Assembly (NCBI GenBank): GCA_937928475.1 | Contig: CALFVE010000280.1 | Location: 1 to 15,140, forward strand | Origin: an uncultured bacterium | GTDB taxonomy: Bacteria > Armatimonadota > Zipacnadia > Zipacnadales > Zipacnadaceae | Length of the DNA: 15,140 nt | Direction of reading: 5' to 3' | Part shown: piece by piece, positions 1 to 8,500 of the stretch | Layout of the letters: the number at the start of each line of letters is the position of its first letter | How positions within the stretch are numbered: the stretch's first letter is position 1 | Notes under the pieces: model-generated | What the model saw: the letters and a program-made list of their open reading frames with translations, nothing else | Databases searched by the model: none | What the model was told of the DNA's origin: nothing | Position numbers and translations under genes: made by a program

Positions 1-1
1 C

Positions 2-1417
2 ACCTTCGGGGGCAAGGTGCAGTACCCTCTGGCGACCATCCTGACGCCGGACGGGAAGTATTTCGACAGCAGCAAGACCTGGGCAGACAAGCAAATGCCC
101 ACCAAGTACATCTTCGACTACTTCTTCGAGCAACTGGGCTACACGGGGCAGTTTGCCTACTTCCGGCATGCGGAAAACCGCATCCCGGCCTGGGAGTATA
201 AGATGAACAACGCCTTCGTCGTCTACTCCACGGAAAATGGCAAGCCCCTGGACGACGCCTTCGATATGTTCAGTTACCTGCAAGCGACCAATTTCTGCTA
301 TCACCCGATGGTGGTCTCGCTGATGGACGATCCCGCCGAAATCGCCCGCGCGGTCAGAGAGGACTGGCGGCTGGTGAATGTCGCGCCGGGCGAGTTCGGT
401 GACGGCACCTACACCGAGGACTATGGGCAGGGATTAGCCGCGGTGCGTAAGATCTACAGTCAGCAGGTGGCCTGGCTGCGCCCCTTCCAATACATTACGC
501 AAGGGCCGACTATCAACTGCTGGCGTGGGCGTTGGGAAATTGTCATTCCCTTCGGCGAGTGGTATCGCCCTGACCAGTGGCGCTACCGGGTTCGGTTGCA
601 TGTCACCAGTGAAGTCGGCCTCCAAGAAATCTTGCTGATGTCGGCGGGCCAGGTGTACGCGCGCTTCCTCCCCAACGGCGCGAAGGAGTTTGACAAGACC
701 CTAGAGTTCGAGAACTCCCAGCAGCGAGCGATGTACCCCCTCATCACCGACCTGAACGGGAAGCGGGCCATCGGGTCTTACATCCGAAACTCCAACACCC
801 TTTGGAACGAGTTCATCTGCGGCGATCGCTGCAACTTTTTGGCTTACGGCATGATGCGCACGCGCAGCGGGAAGTGGCACCAGGTTAAGCCCTCGGGAAA
901 TGCGGTAACGCACAACAAAGGGGGCTGGATGGCGGAACTCACCCCCGCCGCGACCTTGACCGTTGACTATCCTACTCTGCCCGTAGACGGCGCACCGCAG
1001 GGACAGGAGACGCCGCGCTTCCCCATCTTCCCGGCCATCTCCACTCCCGGCTATCCCGACACTACGCACATCAACTGCCGGCCGATCTGGGGAGTCTCCG
1101 GCCCCGACGCGCTAGTAGGCGGCGGTTCCGTGGACAACATCATTGTGGACAAAGACTCCTGGGGCAATGCCTGGAGTTGGTGGAGTCCGGTGCAGCCGAA
1201 TCCCTTCATCGAGGGCTATGGTATGCACACCGCTTTCGCGCCCTGGCCGGAGGGTCTGCGCGCTGGATGGTACGAATTCCACCTCCGCGCCCGTCAGGAC
1301 CTACCGCTTACTGACCCCGATCTCCCCATCCGTTTCACCTACACGCGCTTCACGGAACTGCGCGACGGGGAGGGCACCGTCTTCCGTACCGAGCAGGAAC
1401 TCCCGCCTACCGGCTAG
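2..1417 (+). CDS. A-type large exported protein, internal fragment (5' end outside window, ends at in-frame TAG)
   Basis: The reading frame is open from the left edge (codons from base 2), so the 5' end lies outside the window; the GTG at 17 is only the first internal start-like codon. The visible 472 codons match the middle of the paralogue at 9108-12503, beginning at about its residue 424. Paired blocks include ARFLPNG against LRFLPRG and CGDRCN against CGDNWN, and the first ~120 residues match the tail of the paralogue's PHP-like region. After that the protein is rich in aromatic residues and beta-strand-like, consistent with beta-sandwich domains. The missing N-terminus would be expected to hold a signal peptide and a GATase-like domain. 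The frame stops at TAG 1415-1417, but the same frame and the same homology resume directly in 1442-2134, so this is probably the larger piece of one gene. No enzymatic motif is recognised; function is unknown. Confidence 0.8.
   Translation, partial: TFGGKVQYPLATILTPDGKYFDSSKTWADKQMPTKYIFDYFFEQLGYTGQFAYFRHAENRIPAWEYKMNNAFVVYSTENGKPLDDAFDMFSYLQATNFCYHPMVVSLMDDPAEIARAVREDWRLVNVAPGEFGDGTYTEDYGQGLAAVRKIYSQQVAWLRPFQYITQGPTINCWRGRWEIVIPFGEWYRPDQWRYRVRLHVTSEVGLQEILLMSAGQVYARFLPNGAKEFDKTLEFENSQQRAMYPLITDLNGKRAIGSYIRNSNTLWNEFICGDRCNFLAYGMMRTRSGKWHQVKPSGNAVTHNKGGWMAELTPAATLTVDYPTLPVDGAPQGQETPRFPIFPAISTPGYPDTTHINCRPIWGVSGPDALVGGGSVDNIIVDKDSWGNAWSWWSPVQPNPFIEGYGMHTAFAPWPEGLRAGWYEFHLRARQDLPLTDPDLPIRFTYTRFTELRDGEGTVFRTEQELPPTG
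1415..1417 (+). other. In-frame amber codon inside the A-type gene
   Basis: TAG follows ...LPPTG and precedes GSFRKGAYVL in the same frame. The complete paralogue reads through the equivalent position (around its KSGVLPPNGYV segment) without a stop. CAG (Gln) to TAG is a single C-to-T change, as is TAC or TAT (Tyr) to TAG with one transversion. TAG is used as an ordinary terminal stop in three other genes here (ends at 5354, 12627 and 13703), so wholesale recoding of TAG is unlikely. A nonsense mutation or a base-call error are the simplest explanations. Confidence 0.7.
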
Positions 1418-1441
1418 GGCTCGTTCAGAAAAGGCGCTTAT

Positions 1442-2134
1442 GTGCTGGTAGAGGCGCCCGGTGGCCCGGCCGCCCTGTATAGCCTGGATGATAACCTGGT
1501 CTACCGGCGCAACGGTAAGGAGATCACGATAGGCTTGAAGCCGGAGGAAACTACCCTCGCGCCGGGTGCCCCGATCACGATGAAACTGGGGTACCTGGGC
1601 GCGCCTAGCGAAACGGACCTAGAGGTCCTCCGAAACTACTTCCGCACGCTAAGTGATCCACAACGCGTGAAAGCGACGGTACCCGTGTCCGGTGACGGAA
1701 TCGCTCTGCACTTGGACGGGACCTCGGGAAGTGCCAACTTGCGCTTCGATAACCTCAAATTGAATGCGTTCCTGCCGGTGGTGATGGCTGGGCTGCCGCC
1801 CAACTTGGATGCCTGGATTGTGGATCGCACCCTCCCGGCGCCCAACTGGCGGCAGATTGTGAAGAAAGACGACGTCGCCTACGCAGTGCTCCCTTGCGAC
1901 GCGAACAAGGACTACTTCATCGGCTGCCCGGTGCAAGCCGATAGCCGCGACCTGCACCTGAGCCTGTGCAATACGCTACCGGGGCAGTGGCTGATTACAC
2001 TGCACAACCCGACCGATCAGGATATCACCACCGCCGTCTGGACGGCGAAGGACTGGCCTTGCTTCTCCCTGCCCCGGAAGACTTACACCATTCCCGCGGG
2101 CTCCTCGGTCGAGGTGCCCGAGCAGTCGCGCTGA
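1442..2134 (+). CDS. C-terminal part of the A-type protein, downstream of the in-frame TAG
   Basis: 230 codons in exactly the same frame as the preceding fragment, separated only by the TAG and eight sense codons. It has no signal peptide. It matches the C-terminus of the 9108-12503 protein throughout: AFLPVVMAGLPPN against VLPVLVEGLNPN, KDYFIGCP against RDVFIGNL, ITLHNPTDQDITT against VVVHNPSGRTVTT, and PAGSSVEV against PPGRSVEV at the end. It therefore looks like the end of one interrupted gene. The first possible start is GTG 1442, with an AAAAGG-like sequence at 1429-1434, so translational re-initiation is conceivable; the product would then be an intracellular fragment of a normally exported protein. 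The ending (about 110 residues) looks like a beta-sandwich with an HNP strand-turn. It ends in TGA, 76 bp before the next gene. Whether it is made as a separate product is unknown. Confidence 0.7.
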   Translation: MLVEAPGGPAALYSLDDNLVYRRNGKEITIGLKPEETTLAPGAPITMKLGYLGAPSETDLEVLRNYFRTLSDPQRVKATVPVSGDGIALHLDGTSGSANLRFDNLKLNAFLPVVMAGLPPNLDAWIVDRTLPAPNWRQIVKKDDVAYAVLPCDANKDYFIGCPVQADSRDLHLSLCNTLPGQWLITLHNPTDQDITTAVWTAKDWPCFSLPRKTYTIPAGSSVEVPEQSR

Positions 2135-2149
2135 GCGTGGCGGCGCGGA

Positions 2150-2166
2150 CGGCGGTGTTCCCGCCG
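2150..2166. repeat. Small hairpin between A-type and first B-type gene
   Basis: CGGCGG at 2150-2155 and CCGCCG at 2161-2166 form a 6-bp GC stem with a 5-nt loop, 15 bp after the TGA of the upstream gene. There is no T-run after it, so an intrinsic terminator is doubtful. The rest of the 76-bp spacer holds only the weak ribosome binding site of the next gene. Confidence 0.25.
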
Positions 2167-2210
2167 GTTCGTCCAGAAGGGAGCACGGAACACAGACAAG
2201 GCAGTCTTGT

Positions 2211-5200
2211 ATGCGCGCACGAGCGATTCCCCAGGCATTCTTGGTGGCCCTGGCCGTCGCGGCCGTTTCTCCGGCACGCGGGCAAGAGATTGGTCTCCAG
2301 ATCACCCGCGTGTTTCCCAACAAGGTGCGCTACCTGCGCGGCGAGGCGGGCACTCTCGCCGTGACACTTATGAACCCGGGAGACGCGGCGCAGACGGTAA
2401 CTCTGGAGGGCGACCTTACTCAGGAACTGGCCCGCACGACGCCCCTGGCGCCTCGGCAAGTCACCATCCCGGCGGGGGAAGGAACTACCGTGAATCTCCC
2501 TTTCACTGCCCCCACTCACGACTACGGCTGCGCCGCGCGGGTACGGGCGAAGCAGGGGGAGGCCGTGCTGGCCGAGGCCCAGGACGTGTTCGCCGTCGCT
2601 GACGAGTTGTGGAAGGTCGGGAACGGGGCCGGGGAGATCGGCATCATGACGATGTCCGGCTTTCCCTGGGTGAACCCGGCCCAGGACCTAGCGAGATGTC
2701 GGGAGCGCTACTACACCTGGTGGGAGAAGATGTTCTGGCCACCGGACGACTTCGGCAACATGACCCCCGAAGCAGAGGAGTGGTTCAGCGGTCAAGGCGG
2801 GCGCTATGAAATCAAGCGGGTCATCAAAGAGTTCATCGCCCTGGCCAAGGCCAACGGCATCGCCTCGGTAACTTACGGCAAGGGGACTGCCGGAGGCCCG
2901 GCCGGGTGGGAATTGGCGCGGCGGCACCCGGACTGGTTCGTCCAGGATCTGGTCGGTCGGCCGGTGGGGATCTACGACACCTCGGTCTTCGCGCGTTGGG
3001 ATAACAAGGAGGAGAAGTTCGACCGTGGATGGTGGTACCTGTACCCGGACCTGAGGCGACTGGATACCGTGGATTGGGGTATCGAGCAGCTGCTCAAGTC
3101 CACCGACGAGTATGGCTGGGATGGCGTCAGGTTCGACGGCGGCTTTACCTACAACTCAGGTAACGACGAGGTCGCCACCCGCAACATTCGCCGTCTGAAA
3201 GAGCGGATCTGGGCGAAGTACCCGCGCTTCGCCTTCGGCGAGAATTACTCCTATACGCTGTCCACAGATGACCCGGCCAGCATCAGCCACTCCACCCGCG
3301 AACTCATCACCGCGGGTGGTCACTACATGCACGAAGGCATCCGCCACTGGATGTATGCCTCCAACGGGCGCTACAAGACCTACCGCGACTACTGGGAGAA
3401 AGAGAGCGTATCGGCGGACGTCCTGCGGCGGCTGGGCGCGACGTACCACTTCATCTACGACGCGCGCAACAACGTGGCCGGTCAGTACAAGTTTATCCTG
3501 GGTACTACGATCGGCGCCCATCCGGTGTACGGCGACAGCGGAATCGTGCCAGGGTGCGCCAACTGGGGTCGGTTCCTGCTACGCTGGTCGGCCTACGTGT
3601 GGGATGTCAACCTGCGCAATTGCCCTCCGGGAGAGGTGCGCGTGGACGCCCCGCTGTGGACGGCCGTGAAGAGTCGAGTGATTGACGAGCGCACCGCCGC
3701 CACGGTGGTTCACCTGATTGTGCCGCCTACGCGGGAGGAGGTCACAGCAGAAGACGTGCAACTGGGAGAGCCGGCCACCGAGGTGCAGGTGCAGATGCGC
3801 GTCCCGGCCGGAGAGCAGGTGGTGCGCGCGGCGGCGATTGCGTCGGAGGATCCGGACGAGGCGCTGCCTTTAGCCCCCACCCGCGAGGGCAATTGGGTGA
3901 GCGTGACTGTGCCCGAGGTCCGGTCTTGGACAATGGTGGTCCTGGAGCGGGCGGGCCAGTTCGCTGTCCCCACCTACCCCAAGTTCACCGAGGCGCCCGA
4001 CCCCGCCCAGGTCAAAGCCGGGGTGGAATCCGGGGCGCCCAGTCTGATCCGCGATCCCCTGCGTCCCGATCTGCCTACCCCCGGCGGGCTGGGCGGCGTG
4101 CGACGGCTGGAGATGGAGAATCTCTACCAGACCCAGGCCCAGGTCGAGCGGGACCCCGAGGCCTCGGGTGGTGCCTGCACCCGCATTGACCACACGATGA
4201 CCAATTCAACGCTCATCAGCCACGCCACCTTCGGGAATGTCACCCCGGGGCGCTATCGCGCCACCTACCGCCTGAAACTCAAGTCCAAGACGGACGAAGC
4301 CGGCAAGGCCATCTGGGCCGGCTTCGGGCTGTACGTCATGCTGGGCCCGAAGCAAGTGTGGCTGCGGGAGATCGGGCCTGACGACTTCGCCAGGCCGGGA
4401 AAGTATGAGGACTTTACCGTGGAGTTTGATTTCCTGGGCGAGGGCAGTGCTATTAACGTGGCCGCCTTTTGGCGCGGGCAACAGGCGGGAGGCACCGTCT
4501 ATGCGGATTATGTTACTCTGGAGCAACTTACGGCCTTCAGCGATGAGGCACTGGCGGAGAAACTCCAGTATGTGCAGCGCACGGACCTGGTCCCCGGCGG
4601 AGCGGCCGGCCTAGACGTGCTGGTGGTCAATGGACTGTATGGCAATTTGTACCGGCTGCCGGAGTCTCTGGCCGGGTTTGGGCCAGTGGTCGAGTCGCCC
4701 CCGGGCGGTCGGGCGAATCCGCAGGAGGGCGCGGCGGGTCATCAAGCCCCGGCGGTGCGCGTGACCAACGCCACCGTGCAGGTGGGGGAGAACGCGGCGA
4801 CGCTGAGCGGGTATCCCGAATCCCCCGAGGCGCTGTTCGCCTACGACGTGGTCGTGCTGGCCAACGCCGATGCTTCCTGGTTCGGCTTCGCGGGCCGCGC
4901 GGCCTTGCGAGACTTCGTGAAGGCCGGCGGCAGCCTTCTGGTGCTGGGTGGGAACTACTCACTGGGACAGGGATACTTCGCCGATACCTACCTGGGTGAA
5001 CTGCTGCCGGTGACCATAGCGAAGGCGCGGGATGTGCAGCCTGCCTCCCCGCCCCTAACGCTACGACCCGCCCCCACCGGTCTGGCGCGCCATTTGCCGA
5101 CGGCAGCCTGGCAAGCCGCGCCGGTTCTATACTGGCGGCATCGGGTTACGCCCAAGCGCGAGGCCCAGGTGCACCTGCTGGCAGGGGACGAACCGATTCT

Positions 5201-5354
5201 GTTCACGGGCACCTACGGCCAGGGGCGCGTAGCGGTATTCACGGGAACTGTGCTGGGTCAGCCCAGCGGTTCCGAGCGGCTCTTCTGGGCCTGGGCCAGC
5301 TGGCCCCTACTGCTGCACGATGCTCTCGCCTGGTTGGTGGAATCGCGCGCCTAG
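2211..5354 (+). CDS. Exported glycosidase-like barrel protein with C-terminal GATase-like domain (B)
   Basis: 1047 residues. A Sec signal peptide (residues 1-24, cleavage near ARG-QE) implies export. An Ig-like domain follows (about 27-130), then a (beta/alpha)8-barrel-like region (about 135-480). This contains WWEKMFWPPDD (170-180), the strand VTYGKG (220-225) and GWDGVRFDGG (302-311), whose Asp309 sits where retaining glycosidases of the alpha-amylase/GH31/GH36 type carry the nucleophile. FGENY follows at 342-346. After the barrel come a beta-sandwich, a carbohydrate-binding-like beta-sandwich (about 630-785) and a GATase-like Rossmann domain (about 797-1047, AYDVVVLANA...LLVLGGNYSLGQG) without the Cys of active amidotransferases. 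ATG 2211 has only a weak AAGG at 2198-2201. The terminal stop is TAG. It is paralogous to the next gene. I infer an exported hydrolase of unassigned family; catalysis and substrate are unproven. Confidence 0.85.
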   Translation: MRARAIPQAFLVALAVAAVSPARGQEIGLQITRVFPNKVRYLRGEAGTLAVTLMNPGDAAQTVTLEGDLTQELARTTPLAPRQVTIPAGEGTTVNLPFTAPTHDYGCAARVRAKQGEAVLAEAQDVFAVADELWKVGNGAGEIGIMTMSGFPWVNPAQDLARCRERYYTWWEKMFWPPDDFGNMTPEAEEWFSGQGGRYEIKRVIKEFIALAKANGIASVTYGKGTAGGPAGWELARRHPDWFVQDLVGRPVGIYDTSVFARWDNKEEKFDRGWWYLYPDLRRLDTVDWGIEQLLKSTDEYGWDGVRFDGGFTYNSGNDEVATRNIRRLKERIWAKYPRFAFGENYSYTLSTDDPASISHSTRELITAGGHYMHEGIRHWMYASNGRYKTYRDYWEKESVSADVLRRLGATYHFIYDARNNVAGQYKFILGTTIGAHPVYGDSGIVPGCANWGRFLLRWSAYVWDVNLRNCPPGEVRVDAPLWTAVKSRVIDERTAATVVHLIVPPTREEVTAEDVQLGEPATEVQVQMRVPAGEQVVRAAAIASEDPDEALPLAPTREGNWVSVTVPEVRSWTMVVLERAGQFAVPTYPKFTEAPDPAQVKAGVESGAPSLIRDPLRPDLPTPGGLGGVRRLEMENLYQTQAQVERDPEASGGACTRIDHTMTNSTLISHATFGNVTPGRYRATYRLKLKSKTDEAGKAIWAGFGLYVMLGPKQVWLREIGPDDFARPGKYEDFTVEFDFLGEGSAINVAAFWRGQQAGGTVYADYVTLEQLTAFSDEALAEKLQYVQRTDLVPGGAAGLDVLVVNGLYGNLYRLPESLAGFGPVVESPPGGRANPQEGAAGHQAPAVRVTNATVQVGENAATLSGYPESPEALFAYDVVVLANADASWFGFAGRAALRDFVKAGGSLLVLGGNYSLGQGYFADTYLGELLPVTIAKARDVQPASPPLTLRPAPTGLARHLPTAAWQAAPVLYWRHRVTPKREAQVHLLAGDEPILFTGTYGQGRVAVFTGTVLGQPSGSERLFWAWASWPLLLHDALAWLVESRA

Positions 5355-5371
5355 GGGCACGCTACCCAAGC

Positions 5372-5409
5372 GGGCGGAGATTGCAGCTCACAAGCCGCAA
5401 CCTCCGCCC
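5372..5409. repeat. 38-nt near-perfect palindrome (REP-like or terminator)
   Basis: Arms at 5372-5388 and 5393-5409 pair over 17 positions around the tetraloop CACA, with only two mismatches, both A opposite C. In RNA read from the minus strand both become U-G wobbles, so the helix is uninterrupted on that strand. No T-run follows on the plus strand. It lies 17 bp after the stop of the first B-type gene and could limit transcription into the next gene, but the strand bias in pairing looks more like a dispersed palindromic repeat inserted in reverse. Confidence 0.6.
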
Positions 5410-5460
5410 CTACAGGGGGCGAGCAGAACATAATAGACGCCTTCTGGGAGTAAGGGCCGC

Positions 5461-5475
5461 GGGGGCCTGGCCCCC
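5461..5475. repeat. Second GC hairpin in the B-B' spacer
   Basis: GGGGGC at 5461-5466 pairs with GCCCCC at 5470-5475 around a 3-nt loop. Like the larger palindrome at 5372-5409 it is followed by CCCCTACA (5472-5479 here, 5407-5414 there), so on the minus strand both elements begin TGTAGGGG. It stands 42 bp before the start codon of the next gene. The downstream sequence has only three consecutive T, so terminator activity is uncertain. Confidence 0.4.
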
Positions 5476-5517
5476 TACATCTTTCAGTCAGCACTTGTTG
5501 TCAATCCGGAGGTCGTC

Positions 5518-8500
5518 ATGATTCTCTCTTACCTGAAGTCGCTCGCCGTAGCCCTCCTTTTGGCCTCTCTGGCCTTTGGGGCTGAGGCGCAAGCCGAGGT
5601 GCGCTTTGAAGGGGCGCAACTGACCGTCCCCGAGGGAGCCGAACGCACTGAGCAATATGTCCAGGTGCCGACAGCGAGGCCGGCCGGGCGCGCCGCCTCG
5701 GCGGGCGCCGAGCAGGTGGAGGCCGGACGGTACGCCGTGCAGTTCCGGTTGGCGGCGCCCCGCTTCGGCGTCTCCAATGCGCGCATAGAGTGCATCCTGG
5801 AAATTCCTGGGCAAAGGCAGCAGCGCCGGACACTCTACGGTCCCGACTTTTCGACGGAGGTTGGGCCGCTCACAGTGCACTTCGAAACGGTAGTGCCCGA
5901 GCCCTCTCCCCTGCGGGTTTACGTGGAGTGGTCAGGCAACGAGGAAAAGGAACTCACCTGGGTGCGCATCTTTGACATTGCTGCAACCCGGCTGGACAAG
6001 GGACTCGGGCTCACTCGGGTGCAAGCCAGCAAACTCCTATACTGGCCTGGCGAGGCCGGGGTCATCCAAGTTACGGTGCGCAACTTCACCGACCAGGAAA
6101 TGAGCGGTAGTCTCACGCTTTCCTTGACCCAGGAGCTGACCCTTAGTCAAGCGCTCCCCCCAGTGCCGGTGACCGTGGCCCCGGGGCAGGAGCAAGCCCT
6201 CGAACTGCCGTTTACCTGCGGCGACCGAGAGTATGGCTGCGAGGCTACCGTGACGCTGAGCCAGGGGGAGACGGTTCTGGACAGGCGCAGCGATGTCTTC
6301 AACGTCTCCGACAACGTGTGGAAGGTGGCCCTGGGCGCCAGCGGGATAAGCATCATGGGCATGTCCGGCTACTGCACGCCGGAGAGTCTGGCCAACGACT
6401 TGCGGCTCTGCCGCGCGACCTATTCGAACTGGTGGGAGAAGATGTTCTGGCCGCCGGATGACTGGGGTGATATGACTCCTGAACGGGAGGAATGGATCAG
6501 CGGACAAAGCGCACGCTGGGAGAAGGCCCAGAATATCAAAGACTTTATCGCCCTGAGCAAACCTCACGGCATCAAGGCTATCACCTACGGCAAGCACGGC
6601 ACGGGAGGTCCGGAGGGCTGGGAACTGACGCGCAAGCATCCGGAGTGGTTCTACACCGACGAGCAAGGGCACATCGTGGGGAGTTTCAACACCTGGGACC
6701 TGGCTCACTGGCACGATATCAAACTGCACGTGGACCGAGAAGGGCGCAAACGGTTTGCTTCCGACTGGTGGGGCTCCATGCCCGACTTCCGGCAGCCCGA
6801 GGTGCTCGAATGGGGCCTGAAAGAACTCCTGGAGTCCTCCCGCCTATTCGGCTGGGACGGCGTGCGCTTTGACGGGCACTGGACGGCAGGGAATGACGAG
6901 CTCTCCACCGCCAATATGCGCCGCCTCAAGGAGGCGATGTGGGCTTACGATCCCCACTTTGTCTTCGGCTTCAACCAGAGTTGGAGTTTTGGCCTGCAGA
7001 CCTCCTCCACGGCTGGCGGGATGGTGCGCGGATATGAACATGAGCTGCGCGAGTCCCTAGCCGGCGGGGGCATGTACATGCAGGAGGCGATCAATCACTG
7101 GGCCTACGGACCGGCCTCGACGCAACGCTACACCTCCTGGCACGACTACGCGACCAAGGAGATCTTGGCGGCCAACGGAGTGCGCGATCTGGGCGGGACG
7201 TATCACTTCATCTATGCCTCCTGGAACCTCAACCCGGTCAATCGGCTCTACAAATTCGCGCTGGGAACCGCTGCCGGCATCCACCCGGTGTACGGAGACC
7301 ACATGAACATGCCCGGCTGCCCCAACTGGGGACGCTTCCTCACCCGCTGGTCCGCTTTCGTGTGGGATCTGAATCTGAGGCCGCTCGCGCCTGACGCGGT
7401 GACCGTGGAGTCGGGGAAAGCCCTGTGGTGGCGGGAGTGGCTCAAAGAACGGGTAGCCGATGCCACGACCCGGCATGTGATCGTTCACTTGCTCAACCCG
7501 CCGGATGACGACGCTATCGGGAAAGACAACAACCTGCTTGCCGCTCCGGCCACGCAAGTGACCGTGGCCGCCCGCATTCCTGCCGGGCAGGAACTGGCCC
7601 AGGTGTTCTTGCTGGATCCCTCGGCCGAGCCGCAAGCCCAGGCCCTGCCCGCCAAGGTGGAGGGCGGAGTGGCGCAGGTGACTGTGCCGCAAGTGTCGTT
7701 GTGGAGCATGGTAGTGTTCGAGTTTCACGGCCAGTTCCCTGTCCCGCCGCCTCCGCCTCGTTTCACTGAACCTCCCGATCCGGTCAAGGTGGAAGAGGGC
7801 CGCCGAGGCGCGGGCATGCCGCTGGGGTTTGACCCGCTCAAGCCCAGCGAATTGCCCGGAGGCCAAAAAACACGTTGGGTGTTCGAGACCAACACCGGCT
7901 TCAACAGCGTGCCGGCCCGAGGCGCGGATGACCCCAAGGCGGGAGACGGTCTGGCGCAGATCCGGGACGCCGGAGAGAAAAGCGTGTACGTGGGCCGTAC
8001 CTGGATGGGACCGCTCCCCGCCGGGAAGTACATGGCGCACCTGCGCATTCGCCTGGACGACGCAGCCAACCCGCCCCGGCGGCAGCACCTGCAGATGCGG
8101 GTGCTCATTCACGGGATCATAGACACCAACGTCAACTTCGGGACGCCCGACTACAACTACCCGGCGGAGCGCACCTTCGTCACCGACAACGAGTACCACG
8201 ACTACGACATTGCCATCGAGTGCCCGAAAGACGGCCTCGCCCCCTGCCTGATTGGGATTGCGGCGACTCCGGAGGAGGGTGACCACCGCTTCTTCCTAGA
8301 CCGGATCGTGATGGACCAACTGGAGCGCTACACCGACGCGCGGCAGGCGGAAACGGTGCAGATGACACCTCCCGCTGCCCTACGACTAGGCGGCGCTCCC
8401 GGCCTGGATGTGCTCGTGGCTAAAGGCTGGACCTGGGACACCTACGGGCTTGACCGGGTGCTCACCGCTCTCACCGAGCCGGAGCGGGTTACCGAAATCT

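Noticed and set aside
1415..1417. Genome-wide reassignment of TAG (for example to pyrrolysine or glutamine)
   Set aside because: TAG ends three other genes here (5354, 12627, 13703) just where their families or paralogues end.
7057..8286. 409-residue open frame on the minus strand inside B'
   Set aside because: Antisense to a well-supported gene with paralogue and domains; its Arg/Gly/His/Val-rich composition is typical of the complement of GC-rich coding DNA, and there is no ribosome binding site or domain.
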